In this document: positions 16,049 through 24,212 of the stretch, in pieces
Position numbering within the stretch: the first letter of the stretch is position 1
Layout of the letters: each line of letters begins with the position of its first letter
Source: Burkholderia sp. Ac-20365
GTDB taxonomy: Bacteria; Pseudomonadota; Gammaproteobacteria; Burkholderiales; Burkholderiaceae
Length of the DNA stretch: 64,000 nt
Direction of reading: 5' to 3'
Assembly: GCF_017104715.1 (NCBI RefSeq)
Contig: NZ_JAAGPI010000018.1
Span: forward strand, 62,001 to 126,000
Notes under the pieces: generated by a model
What the model was told of the DNA's origin: nothing
The model's database searches: none
What the model saw: only the letters and a program-made list of their open reading frames with translations
Position numbers and translations under genes: made by a program

Positions 16049-16576
16049 ATGTTTGACCGATTGGCCGCCGATGGAGACCGTACATCGACAGGCGGTGAAG
16101 TCATTGGCCGTAGCAGTATGTATGACGAACGGGGCAAGATGTACGCCCGCAAGGGGAGTAAGGCGACGTGCGGAACCTGCAAGGGTGCATGGGAGATTTA
16201 CGGCACGGCGGGCAACTGGATGGACGATGGTTTTCCAATGGTCAAGGACGGCGACCGCGTTCTATGCCCATGCGGAAAAAACGTCGTCTTTGCATACGGC
16301 GGTTCGAATGCCTTCTATTCGGAAAGCCGCGAAAAGGCAACGACCAGCAGCAAACCCGCGCAATTCCCATCACCAGTCTACGACGAGCAGGTAGAAGCAC
16401 AAACACGTCATACAGCGCTGCACGGGTATCCATATCTCATTGAGAAGGCGGACGGGCAAACGCTCTGTGGTCGCGTTGATGGTTCTGGTCGCTTGCCCCG
16501 CATCCATACCGAAAGCGCTACAGAGTACACAATCCATTGGGGCGATGACGCCCTCGCACATGAAGGGTGGCACTAA
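16049..16576 (+). CDS. PAAR-domain protein with C-terminal extension (type VI secretion spike tip)
   Basis: A 175-residue protein. Residues ~1-90 form a PAAR-type repeat with the zinc-site pattern: ADGDRTSTGGEVIG, KATCGTCKGAWEIYGTAGNW, VKDGDRVLCPCGKN. PAAR proteins cap the VgrG spike and carry effectors through the type VI apparatus. Residues ~120-175 (HGYPYLIEKADGQTLCGRVDGSGRL, ATEYTIHWGDD) look like the transthyretin-like adaptor extension seen on effector-carrying PAARs. Ribosome site AGGAGG lies 9 bases upstream. Its stop overlaps the next start (TAATG), coupling it to the amidase. No other type VI genes occur in the window, so this is an orphan effector module; base composition is more AT-rich than its surroundings. 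Confidence 0.87.
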   Translation: MFDRLAADGDRTSTGGEVIGRSSMYDERGKMYARKGSKATCGTCKGAWEIYGTAGNWMDDGFPMVKDGDRVLCPCGKNVVFAYGGSNAFYSESREKATTSSKPAQFPSPVYDEQVEAQTRHTALHGYPYLIEKADGQTLCGRVDGSGRLPRIHTESATEYTIHWGDDALAHEGWH

Positions 16577-17184
16577 TGCCGAACAGGAAAACCGTTGTAC
16601 ATACAAACGACAGGCGCGGTTCGATAAAAGAAGTACATCTCAAGGCCGTATCGTTTTCTGAATTGTGGGCAGCCTATCCCCATTCCGCACCGTGCATCGA
16701 TCCAGCAACGGGAAAGCCTGCGTTTGAAGACGAGTGCGCAATTCGTTTTGGCACTTGCCTCGCAGGCGTCGGTATCACAAACAATTCATTCAAGGGGGGA
16801 ACGTGCTGGTTCCACGGGCATCCACGGAGCCATATGCTTCGTGCCAAGGAAGTTGCACAGTGGTTGCAGTTACAGCCATTCGCCGGATGCCCAAAGCCCG
16901 AAATGGTCACAGGCAGCGACTGGAAAGACAGAATCACAGGACGTTCAGGCATTGCGTTCTTTGGAAGCTACTGGCGTCGTAGTCTCAAGGAGAAGCAGCC
17001 CAGCGGAGATCACATAGACTTGTGGGACGGCGACCGCCTCACGCCGAGTGCAGAGACAACATTTCGGTTCAGCCTCGGCGTGTCAAAAATATGGAACCCT
17101 CTTTCGGCTGTCGGGATAGGTCCCGAAAATTTCTACTCTGACCTGTCCGAAGCGAAAACCATCCTGTTCTGGGAAGTGCTGTGA
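16576..17184 (+). CDS. Type VI secretion amidase effector, Tae4-like
   Basis: A 202-residue protein matching the Tae4 peptidoglycan amidase family. FSELWAAYP near residue 27 corresponds to the family's opening helix; C54 in DECAIRFGT is the nucleophile position and H146 in GDHIDLWDG the catalytic His; GIAFFG before it matches the strand preceding the His. Tae4 enzymes cleave between D-Glu and meso-DAP in target-cell peptidoglycan after delivery to the periplasm. There is no signal peptide, as expected for a type VI substrate. ATG 16576 overlaps the PAAR stop and has AAGGG upstream. The N-terminal ~22 residues are extra relative to compact Tae4 proteins. Confidence 0.83.
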   Translation: MPNRKTVVHTNDRRGSIKEVHLKAVSFSELWAAYPHSAPCIDPATGKPAFEDECAIRFGTCLAGVGITNNSFKGGTCWFHGHPRSHMLRAKEVAQWLQLQPFAGCPKPEMVTGSDWKDRITGRSGIAFFGSYWRRSLKEKQPSGDHIDLWDGDRLTPSAETTFRFSLGVSKIWNPLSAVGIGPENFYSDLSEAKTILFWEVL

Positions 17185-17408
17185 GAATTGCGCTCGTCTA
17201 CGGCGGCCTGCTTGTCGCCGGTGCCATCCTGGCCGCTTTCGTGAGCCTGGTCATTGTCCTGCCCGATAGCTCCATCCCGTGCGGGGATGAATGTGGCGGG
17301 CGCGCCCTGGTTACTGCGCTCTGGAGCGCTGTAGCGGGCGCAATCGCCTTTCCTGTTGTCGGACATACCATCCTTCGATCCAGACGCCGGAACAAGGGTA
17401 ACAACTGA
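17181..17408 (+). CDS. Small two-helix membrane protein, candidate immunity protein for the Tae4-like effector
   Basis: A 75-residue protein starting at GTG 17181, overlapping the effector stop by four bases (GTGA). Two hydrophobic helices (~5-27 and ~43-64) flank a short loop PDSSIPCGDECGGRA holding C34 and C38; the Arg/Lys-rich tail RSRRRNKGNN should stay cytoplasmic, putting the loop in the periplasm. Position directly after and coupled to a peptidoglycan amidase effector is where an immunity gene belongs. Known Tae4 immunity proteins (Tai4) are soluble periplasmic proteins with signal peptides, which this is not. No family recognised; function inferred from position only. Confidence 0.65.
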   Translation: MRIALVYGGLLVAGAILAAFVSLVIVLPDSSIPCGDECGGRALVTALWSAVAGAIAFPVVGHTILRSRRRNKGNN

Positions 17409-17514
17409 GTGTGCGTGCTAAATCGGAGCAACAGGTGAAGGCGTTTCCTCACCCTCGTGACCGGGAGGGCCAATGAGAAGCGCACATCCCAGCAACAGCA
17501 TTGCGGGAAAAAGT

Positions 17515-17535
17515 TCTCCACAGTTTTTGTGGAGA
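17515..17535. other. Perfect 8-bp stem hairpin in the 17409-17713 gene-free stretch
   Basis: TCTCCACA-GTTTT-TGTGGAGA is a perfect inverted repeat with a 5-base loop, about 105 bases after the membrane protein gene. It could end the PAAR-Tae4 transcript, but no T-tract follows, so a rho-independent terminator is not certain. Nothing else was recognised between 17409 and 17713. Confidence 0.4.
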
Positions 17536-17713
17536 GACCTGTGGAAAAGTCCGGGGCCCGTGCGCTATCTGTCTGATCAATCAGGCTTTCTTCCCGCGAG
17601 ACCTTCTTGTTGCAGCAGCGTGGCCCGCCGATTGCGAAGTTCTATTGGCGCACGCGCATTGCATGTCCTTCAATTCAGGATTCCGATCACCGACTGAACT
17701 AACGGAGGCATGC

Positions 17714-17914
17714 ATGAAGACGGAAGATTCGCAGAAGATCGTGCACGAAATCGCAGAATCCACCGACGCCCCCGAAGAAGTCGTATCGCAGATGTACACC
17801 GACGCCGTGCAAGCGTATCAACGCGACGCACGCATTCTCGACTATGTGCCGCTGTTCGCGGCCAAGCGCGTGCGCGAAACCTTGCGCGCGCGGACGGCTT
17901 CACGCGGTCGGTAA
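17714..17914 (+). CDS. DUF3562 family small protein
   Basis: A 66-residue, largely helical protein: KIVHEIAESTDAPEEVVSQMYTDAVQAYQRDARILDYVPLFAAKRVRETLR. The pattern of a helix-turn followed by DARIxDYxPLxAAKRVRE is that of DUF3562 proteins, common in Burkholderiaceae, of unknown function. GGAGG lies 5 bases before ATG 17714; a second ATG at 17710 is in another frame and is not used. The gene stands alone. Confidence 0.85.
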   Translation: MKTEDSQKIVHEIAESTDAPEEVVSQMYTDAVQAYQRDARILDYVPLFAAKRVRETLRARTASRGR

Positions 17915-18027
17915 GCGGCCGTAGCGTCGTTCCTTAACTCTCGAGTCACACCAGCTTCACGGCCGCGCGCAGGCAGCGCTTGCGCGGTGCCGTCGTGCGG
18001 CAACGCACGGCGTGGGTTCGCTTACTC

Positions 18028-18522
18028 TTACTGGCCGCTCAGCAGCAGATCGCACGCATCCGACGTGCAGCTCGCCACCGGCAGCTTCAGCGAAGGCCAC
18101 GGACGGCGCTCTGCCGCGATGAAGTCTTCGACGCGTTTCAGAATCTGCCAGAACGCGTTTTCGACCGCGCCCGCGGCAGCGTAGGCGGACGGCGTCAGCG
18201 TCCAGTGACACCACTTCGGGATGCCGTGGAAGGCGCGCATGTCGACGCGCGCCGACTCGTCACACAGCGTCACTACGTAATCCATCTGCGGCGCCCACTC
18301 GCTCGTGAATTCCAGCCAGCTCTTGGGATTGAGCAGCTCGAGGCTCGAAAAGCCATGCCGCAGCTCGCCCATCGCAGCCGCGTGAACCTTGTCGGCGGGT
18401 TCGAGACCCGCGCTGAATGCGTCGAAATGCAAACCGTCCAGCTCGCGTAGCAAGGCTTCAGCCAAAATGCTAAGCGCCGCGTTGTCCCTGCAAAGGAACA
18501 GCACTCTTTGTTTTCTGGTCAC
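18028..18522 (-). CDS. Low-molecular-weight phosphatase/arsenate reductase-like protein with altered P-loop
   Basis: A 164-residue protein of the LMW protein-tyrosine phosphatase / ArsC fold. The opening QRVLFLCRDNAALSILAEALLREL aligns with the family P-loop CTGNSARS: the nucleophile C11 is kept but the phosphate-binding Arg (position 17) is Leu. The middle segment MDYVVTLCDESA and PKWCHWTLTPSA match the ArsC-like group, where the DP general-acid segment normally follows. Loss of the Arg predicts no normal phosphatase activity. Translation starts at GTG 18522, with no strong ribosome site. A 9-bp inverted repeat lies upstream. It may be a binding or regulatory derivative. Confidence 0.75.
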   Translation of the reverse strand: MTRKQRVLFLCRDNAALSILAEALLRELDGLHFDAFSAGLEPADKVHAAAMGELRHGFSSLELLNPKSWLEFTSEWAPQMDYVVTLCDESARVDMRAFHGIPKWCHWTLTPSAYAAAGAVENAFWQILKRVEDFIAAERRPWPSLKLPVASCTSDACDLLLSGQ

Positions 18523-18557
18523 CCTACACCCCGTCGTGATGCGACTTTATTTTTTGC

Positions 18558-18600
18558 GGGATTCTGAGCGCGCAGTTTTTCATATTGGTGACAGAATCCC
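18558..18600. promoter_or_regulatory. Inverted repeat upstream of the phosphatase-like gene
   Basis: GGGATTCTG (18558-18566) and CAGAATCCC (18592-18600) form a perfect 9-bp inverted repeat 25 bases apart, 36 bases upstream of the GTG start. The arms are far enough apart for a dimeric or looped operator, or a structured leader. The rest of 18523-18824 holds only a GC-rich hairpin (GCGCAACGCC/GGCGTTGCGC, ~18742-18770) near the 3' side of the FKBP gene. Confidence 0.35.
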
Positions 18601-18824
18601 AATCGTCCGACTGATTTGTCCGCAAGATCGTTTAGGTATCACGCCAATTTGAGTTCGGCCAGCCAGCGTTAACGATAATCAAGGAACACGAATGCCGATT
18701 CGCGCACAGGGCGAGCGCGCCGGATGCAAGGCGCTTCAAGGGCGCGCAACGCCGCGACGGGCGTTGCGCGTGGACCGATCCGTCCAGTCGATGGTCAGGT
18801 CGGTCGAAGGGTTACTCAAGCCAT

Positions 18825-19229
18825 TTACTTGACGATTGCAAGCAGTTCGACTTCGAAGGTCAGGTCGCTGTTCGGCGGAATCACGCCGACACCGCGCGAA
18901 CCGTACGCCGTCGCGGCCGGACAGGTCAGTTTGGCTTTCTCGCCCACTTTCATGGTCGCGACGCCTTGGGTCCAGCAGGGGATCACGCGGCCGAGCGGAA
19001 ACTCCGCGGGGCCGCCATGCTTGGCCGAGCTGTCGAACTCGGTGCCGTTCGCGAGCGTGCCACGGTAGTTGACGCGCACGACGTCGGCGGCCGTGGGCTG
19101 CGGGCCGCTTCCCTGCGACAGATGTTCGACGACGACGCCGGACGGCAGCTTCTCCGTCGATGCTGCATTGGCGTTGAACGCCACCGATGCGAGCGCGGCC
19201 GCGGCGAGCAGGGCAACAACTGATTTCAC
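18825..19229 (-). CDS. FKBP-type peptidyl-prolyl cis-trans isomerase, exported
   Basis: A 134-residue protein: signal peptide (MKSVVALLAAAALASVAFNANA) followed by one FKBP domain. Family landmarks are VRVNYRGTLANGTEFDSSAKHG, FPLGRVIPCWTQGVATMKVGEKAKLTCPAATAYG and IPPNSDLTFEVELL. It should catalyse prolyl isomerisation in the periplasm. GTG 19229 is chosen because AAGGAG lies 8 bases before it and the signal peptide begins there; an in-frame ATG at 19262 has no ribosome site. The gene is monocistronic. Confidence 0.92.
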   Translation of the reverse strand: MKSVVALLAAAALASVAFNANAASTEKLPSGVVVEHLSQGSGPQPTAADVVRVNYRGTLANGTEFDSSAKHGGPAEFPLGRVIPCWTQGVATMKVGEKAKLTCPAATAYGSRGVGVIPPNSDLTFEVELLAIVK

Positions 19230-19360
19230 GCGTATCTCCTTGGTTTGAAAAGCGAGCCTCATTCTAGCGGATCGCTCCTTCGCGGCAGGAGACCTGAATC
19301 AACTTGCTACAAATACGCCGTTGCGCGGCACGAGCCGCTGTGCGCCCGAAAACGCAATAC

Positions 19361-19386
19361 CCGCGACGGGCGCGTACCCGTCGCGG
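19361..19386 (-). terminator. Strong hairpin after the AhpD-like gene
   Basis: CCGCGACGGG (19361-19370) and CCCGTCGCGG (19377-19386) form a perfect 10-bp stem with a 6-base loop, about 45 bases after the stop of the minus-strand AhpD-like gene. Only a broken T-run (TATTGCGTTTTC) follows on that strand, so termination strength is uncertain. Confidence 0.45.
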
Positions 19387-19428
19387 TCTGACGCCGCCTT
19401 CCCGGCGGCGCCGCGCATGTCGATCGCG

Positions 19429-19962
19429 TCAGATCTTCGGGAAGTCGACGGCGGTGTCGTTGACCCGGTTGTACAGGTTGGTGAACGTGATGTCGGCGAT
19501 CGCGAGCAGCGCTTCGGTGATCTGCTGATCGCTATAACCGGCGGCCTTCACGGCGTCGACCACATCCGCCGGCACCGTGCCGCGCGAGGTGAACACCGTG
19601 CGTGCAAAGGTAGCGATGGCGTTCAGATGGGCATCGGCCGAATCGCGTCCTTCACGCAGCGCGACGACGTCGTCCACCGCAATGCCGAACTTCCTGGCCG
19701 CCAGCGAGTGCGCGGCGAGACAGTAGTCACAATCCACGGCGCCGCTGACGGCAAGCTTGATCGCCTCGATTTCCTTCTTCGACAGCGCGCCTTTGGCGAG
19801 TGCATCACCGGTGGCGAGCACGATCTGCAGCGCTGCCGGGCTGTTCGTGCCGATGCCTGCGTAGGCGTTCGGCACCATGCCGACGGCGCGCTTGATGCCT
19901 GCAAAAAGATCCGCTGCCTGGCCGGTGGCTTCACTGACGGGTTGGCGATTCAGACGTTCCAT
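19429..19962 (-). CDS. Carboxymuconolactone decarboxylase / AhpD-like peroxidase family protein
   Basis: A 177-residue CMD-domain protein with the AhpD-type redox motif C78-x2-C81-x3-H85 (DCDYCLAAH), a conserved acidic residue upstream (KKEIEAIKLAVSGAV) and a helical fold throughout. Such proteins act as thiol-dependent hydroperoxide reductases or decarboxylases. ATG 19962 is preferred since TGGAG lies just upstream; an ATG four codons earlier (19974) lacks a site. It stands alone, divergent from the exported protein gene at 20175. Confidence 0.87.
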   Translation of the reverse strand: MERLNRQPVSEATGQAADLFAGIKRAVGMVPNAYAGIGTNSPAALQIVLATGDALAKGALSKKEIEAIKLAVSGAVDCDYCLAAHSLAARKFGIAVDDVVALREGRDSADAHLNAIATFARTVFTSRGTVPADVVDAVKAAGYSDQQITEALLAIADITFTNLYNRVNDTAVDFPKI

Positions 19963-20174
19963 GATGTTCTCCATATGTTGATCAGGTTGTTTGCCTTGCG
20001 CGACTGGGTCAGCGCATGGAAGTCATTCTAGGAACGTGCGTTGCTACCGTGAATGCTGGTTCAAATCACGTTTATGCTCGAACGGCTCATCGGCTTGCCG
20101 GCCTAGTGCGCCGTCTCTGCTATATTCGTGCGACCTTCGGCCCAATCAATGCGTCGTCAGCGGGAGCGCCTGCC

Positions 20175-21071
20175 ATGAGCACTCATGGAGTCATGCGTAT
20201 AACAAAACGATTCGTGCTGGTAGCGCTCGCGCTATTGGGCCTCTCGCTCGGCGCGCTGTCATGGGCCGACGACAACGCCGCGTCGCTCAAGGACAAGTAC
20301 GACGCGCTCGCGCCGCAGCTCAAGTCGAATGCGTTCAACCGGCCGCTCTATCTGGATTCGGAAGAGACGCAGAACTCGCTGAAGGGCGATATCTACGCGG
20401 TGGTCGACTATCCGTTCGCAACCGTCAACCGCGCATTCAACGATCCGCAGCAAGGCCCGGCCAACTGGTGCGACGTGCTGATCCTGCATCTGAATACCAA
20501 GTACTGTCATGCATCGGTGGGCGGCAATGGCGCGACCATCAGCATGAACGTGGGCAAGAAGACCGAACAGGAACTCGGCGACACCTACCGCGTGCAATTC
20601 AATTACCGCTCGGTGGCCACGAACCCGGATTACTTCCAGGTCGATTTGAGCGCGGCGACAGGACCGCTCAGTACGAAGGACTATCGCATCGTCCTCGAAG
20701 CTGTCGATATCGGCAAGGGACGCACATTCCTGCATCTCACGTACTCGTATGGATTCGGCACGGCAGGACGCATCGCGATGAAGACCTATCTCGCGACAAT
20801 AGGCAGTGCAAAAGTGGGATTCACTAAAGCGTCGGGCGACTATATAGGCGGTGTGCGCGGACTCGTGGAACGCAATACGATGCGCTACTACCTTGCCATC
20901 GATGCATACCTCGCTTCACTTGCGCTTCCCGCCGACAAACGCGTCGATCAGCGCTTCGCCACATGGTTCGATGCGACGGAACAGTATCCGCGTCAGTTGC
21001 ACGAACTCGACCGTCAAGAGTACTTGCAAATGAAGAAGAACGAATACCAACGCCAGCAAACGGCGCAGTAG
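20175..21071 (+). CDS. Exported protein of unknown function
   Basis: A 298-residue protein with an N-terminal signal peptide: after a short lead (MSTHGVMRITKR) comes FVLVALALLGLSLGALSWADD. The mature part has two cysteines close together (NWCDVLILHLNTKYC) that could form a disulfide, a beta-rich middle (TYRVQFNYRSVATNPDYFQVDL, FLHLTYSYGFGTAGRIAMKTYLATIG) and a helical, charged C terminus (DRQEYLQMKKNEYQRQQTAQ). The middle resembles lipid-binding helix-grip folds loosely, but I do not recognise a family. GGGAG lies before ATG 20175; an ATG at 20193 would also keep the signal peptide. Confidence 0.78.
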   Translation: MSTHGVMRITKRFVLVALALLGLSLGALSWADDNAASLKDKYDALAPQLKSNAFNRPLYLDSEETQNSLKGDIYAVVDYPFATVNRAFNDPQQGPANWCDVLILHLNTKYCHASVGGNGATISMNVGKKTEQELGDTYRVQFNYRSVATNPDYFQVDLSAATGPLSTKDYRIVLEAVDIGKGRTFLHLTYSYGFGTAGRIAMKTYLATIGSAKVGFTKASGDYIGGVRGLVERNTMRYYLAIDAYLASLALPADKRVDQRFATWFDATEQYPRQLHELDRQEYLQMKKNEYQRQQTAQ

Positions 21072-21103
21072 TGCTTCTCTTTACCAGAAGTACTGCGCGA
21101 CGT

Positions 21104-21358
21104 TTAGCGGTCGATCGCCGCCATATCCTGAATGCGCAGAAAGTCTTCCCGCTCGTCGTAAAGCGCAGCGAGTATCGTGCGTGCGTCGATGGGATCGAGA
21201 TTGGGATCGGTGACCATCATCATGATGTCATACATGGCCACCGCGCCTGAATAAAACGCCGCTTCCGAATCGTCGAGCTGTCCTGGCGACATGCCTCGCG
21301 ATATCTGACGCGCGCAAAATGCCTTCCAGAACGATGCAATGGTCAAAGCCGCGTTCAT
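21104..21358 (-). CDS. Small protein of unknown function
   Basis: An 84-residue, helical, acidic protein (SPGQLDDSEAAFYSGAVAMYDIMMMVTDPNLDPIDARTILAALYDEREDFLRIQDM) without recognised domain. ATG 21358 has GGAGAGGG upstream; the longer upstream frame adds an Arg-rich tract unlike coding sequence here. It is convergent with the exported protein gene (32 bp apart). Confidence 0.65.
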   Translation of the reverse strand: MNAALTIASFWKAFCARQISRGMSPGQLDDSEAAFYSGAVAMYDIMMMVTDPNLDPIDARTILAALYDEREDFLRIQDMAAIDR

Positions 21359-21779
21359 CGTGCCCTCTCCGCTTCGAGCGCGCGCGACCCGACTATGCCG
21401 CTGCGACGTTCGCTCTCTCAGGTTCCGCGTGCAACTGGATTGCACCTCAATTGCAATTCAGGCAGGTGCATCCACGCACATCTATTCAGCGCAATTGCAT
21501 TGAGTTCATCAATTCATCACGCGTTCTCAAATTACTTGTTGTTCCTATCATAGTAGGTTTATGCGGCACTGCAACCTGTTTGGAACCCGTTTGGAACCCG
21601 TTTACCGCGGGCGTTTCGCCTTGATATCAAACTCAAGCGCAGTGCATAGATGAATTGATGAATTACCGGTTTATCGCATTGACACGCATTCGATCCGGCA
21701 AAACGTGCGTTGCCTGGCGATGCTGAAAAACACATGCGAGCGGCGTAGAGTCGAACACGCCGCTCGCAATGCTCCCGGT
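21359..21779. other. Gene-free stretch, AT-richer
   Basis: No gene is supported. The stretch is clearly more AT-rich than its surroundings between about 21440 and 21700. It contains an 11-base direct repeat, GTTTGGAACCC twice in tandem (21578-21588 and 21589-21599) with a partial third, and several TTGC/GCAA half-palindromes. No promoter or RNA could be assigned. Confidence 0.4.
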
Positions 21780-23342
21780 TCAGGCCGCGGCGAGTTTGAA
21801 TGCGGAAACCGTATCGTCGAGTTCGACGCCCTGATGCCGCAGCGATTGCGATGCCGCCGCAGCCTGTTCGACCAGAGCCGCGTTCTGCTGCGTCACGGTG
21901 TCCATCTGCGTGATCGCCACGTTGATCTGTTCGATGCCTCGGCCCTGTTCTTCGGAAGCCGCTGCGATCTCATCGACGATCTCTGCCACGCGTGCGACCG
22001 CCTGCTTCATGTCCGTCATCGTGCGGCCCGCATCGTCGGCGAGTGAAGCGCCGCTCTGGATCTCCTGCACCGAGCGGGCAATCAGTTCCTTGATCTCCTT
22101 CGCCGCCTGCGCCGAGCGTTGCGCGAGACTGCGCACTTCGCCCGCAACCACCGCAAAGCCGCGGCCTTCTTCGCCCGCACGCGCCGCCTCGACTGCGGCA
22201 TTCAACGCGAGAATGTTCGTTTGAAACGAGATGCCTTCGATGATCCCGGTGATCTCGGCGATCTTCCCCGAACTCGCGCTGATCGCTTCCATCGTCGTCA
22301 CCACGCGTTCGACGGTATGACTGCCGCGCTGCGAAATGTCCGAAGCATTCGATGCCAGCGTTTTTGCATGCTGCGCGCTATCGGCATTCTGCTTCACGGT
22401 CGACGTCAGTTGCTCCATGCTCGCAGCCGTTTCCTGCAATGACGCAGCCTGCGCTTCCGTGCGGCGGCTCAGATCGCTATTGCCCGTGGCGATTTCATTC
22501 GTCGCAGTCGACACGTTCGCGCTGCTCGAGCGCACGCGGCCAACCGTTTCCGTGAGGCGGTCGTTCATGTCGCGCAAAGCCTTGAGCAACTCACCCGCTT
22601 CGTCGTCCCGATCGACGACGATATGGCTCGTCAGATCGCCGTTCGCGACGGTGCGCGCGACTTCGACCGCGCGTGTGATCGGTCGCGTGATCGAGCGCAC
22701 CATGCGCACGGCCAGCACGAGCGATGCAAGTATCGCCAGTGCGCTCACGCCGATAATCGCGTTGCGCAGCATCTCGTAGCGCGCCTCGAAGTTCTGCACG
22801 ATCTCGCCCTGACGCGTCCTTGTGAATTTTGCGTAGTCGTCCGTTGCCTTCACGAGCGCGGCCAGCAGCGGGCGACATTTGTCGTCCATCTCCCGGATCG
22901 CTTCGTCATGGTGATTGTTGAGCGCCAAGCCGACGATGTTCAGCGCAACGGGACCATATAACGCTTCGACACGATTCATCTCCGCGACCAGCGAGCGAGC
23001 GGTTTCACTCGTATCGCTTGCGTTGTTGATCATGTCGTTGAGCTGTTTGAGCTTGACGCCGACGTCCTCGTGCGCCTGTTTGACGGCAGCCGTCTCGAGA
23101 TCGAGGTCTGCCTGAGTCGTGACGAGCACGAGATTGCGCGCGGCGATCGCGCGCCGATCCACGGCTGCGCGCACTTCGGCCGCCACTTGAGCCCGCGCAT
23201 CGATGCCGTGCACATACTGGCTGAACGCGTGTGTCGTACTGGCGAGGCTGAATAGCGCAACCCCCGAAATCACGACTGCGATCACCGCCATCGATATGAA
23301 ACCGATGAACAGCCTCGTTCTGATGGTCAAGGTCTTCTTCAT
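21780..23342 (-). CDS. Methyl-accepting chemotaxis protein
   Basis: A 520-residue chemoreceptor: TM1 ~10-33 (LFIGFISMAVIAVVISGVALF), a ~155-residue periplasmic four-helix-bundle sensor, TM2 ~188-208, a HAMP domain (ITRAVEVARTVANGDL), and a long cytoplasmic coiled coil. The kinase-contact hairpin tip is intact (EEGRGFAVVAGEVRSLAQRSAQAAKEIK). The class and QTEAQAASLQETAASMEQL methylation region are those of the Tsr-like betaproteobacterial group. The C terminus (ASQSLRHQGVELDDTVSAFKLAAA) lacks a clear NWETF pentapeptide. ATG 23342 gives a normal N terminus. Ligand unknown. Confidence 0.93.
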   Translation of the reverse strand: MKKTLTIRTRLFIGFISMAVIAVVISGVALFSLASTTHAFSQYVHGIDARAQVAAEVRAAVDRRAIAARNLVLVTTQADLDLETAAVKQAHEDVGVKLKQLNDMINNASDTSETARSLVAEMNRVEALYGPVALNIVGLALNNHHDEAIREMDDKCRPLLAALVKATDDYAKFTRTRQGEIVQNFEARYEMLRNAIIGVSALAILASLVLAVRMVRSITRPITRAVEVARTVANGDLTSHIVVDRDDEAGELLKALRDMNDRLTETVGRVRSSSANVSTATNEIATGNSDLSRRTEAQAASLQETAASMEQLTSTVKQNADSAQHAKTLASNASDISQRGSHTVERVVTTMEAISASSGKIAEITGIIEGISFQTNILALNAAVEAARAGEEGRGFAVVAGEVRSLAQRSAQAAKEIKELIARSVQEIQSGASLADDAGRTMTDMKQAVARVAEIVDEIAAASEEQGRGIEQINVAITQMDTVTQQNAALVEQAAAASQSLRHQGVELDDTVSAFKLAAA

Positions 23343-23689
23343 TGCTGGCCCCCGGGTTTGCCCCAAGAAATCTGCTTCGGATATGAATGTTTTTATGCGG
23401 AATGACGCCTGCTCTCAGGTCTTTCTTCAGGCGCTGTTTGAAAGCTCCGCACTGTCTTCAGCTCTGCGCACGGATTTCCTTCAACTCACTGGATATCGGC
23501 TGTTCCATCCCAGATATTTAACATTTGCGGGTTTTCACGAGGTATTCGCTGAGAGAACGCTCACAATCCCGGAGATTTCCGGGCCAATGTTTTCAGTTTG
23601 AAAAGAATGACGGCCGCGCGCGCCAACGCGATTGGCCGCGCGATATCAAGGTAAAGAGCCGCCGCATGGCGTTAAGTGAAAGGGTTCGA
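23343..23689. other. Gene-free stretch between chemoreceptor and 23690-23911 gene
   Basis: This should hold the chemoreceptor promoter on the minus strand. No convincing -35/-10, sigma-28 or other element was recognised, and no ORF has coding character. Confidence 0.3.
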
Positions 23690-23911
23690 TCAGTCCCAGT
23701 TCTCGTCGATCCATTCGATTGCCCACGTGCGGGCGCACGACATGGCATCGGATTCGTCGACGAATGAATCGATGTCGCCTGATTGATGGACTTCTGCTGG
23801 CGAACTCGCCGTTGCCGCACGCGTGAGCTTGGCCTGGGCGACGTAGTGACCGTCTTCGTCGTGCCTGGCGCGGCAGTCGATGTGAAATCCCTTGTAGTCG
23901 AAATGCTGCAT
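23690..23911 (-). CDS. Small conserved-type protein of unknown function
   Basis: A 73-residue protein beginning MQHFDYKGFHIDCRARHDEDGHYVAQAKLTRA and ending in an acidic/aromatic tail (AIEWIDENWD). The pattern (short beta strands, then a helix) resembles small stand-alone proteins of Burkholderiaceae, but no domain is recognised. TGGAGG lies 6 bases before the ATG, supporting translation. Confidence 0.7.
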   Translation of the reverse strand: MQHFDYKGFHIDCRARHDEDGHYVAQAKLTRAATASSPAEVHQSGDIDSFVDESDAMSCARTWAIEWIDENWD

Positions 23912-24212
23912 GGCATGCCTCCACTAGCGAACAAAGTGCGATGCAATGCGGGCTTGGGTTTCTCCCGGCGGATGAATCAATCGTAGCATGGCAAATCGTT
24001 GCGCCGGGCGTTCCTTTTGCGCTGCATCGCACATCTGTGCGCGCCGTTTCAGGTGCAGAAATAGTCGCAGTGTCATGAAAAAGCTGCATGGTGCATGAAA
24101 GGCTTGCCGCTGACTGGCGTACCTCGCTTTCGATCGCCGCCCTGGAATACCCGTTGCTGCATTCGCTTATAAGTCAGCGAAAACCAGCGCCAGAAAGCTC
24201 AGGGGGCAAACC
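23912..24212. other. Divergent intergenic stretch
   Basis: About 300 bases between divergent genes. Promoters for both must lie here but none was recognisable; no ORF with coding character and no repeat was seen. Confidence 0.3.

Noticed and set aside
21578..21602. 11-base tandem direct repeat GTTTGGAACCC
   Set aside because: Only two copies plus a fragment; no gene or regulatory context makes it meaningful.
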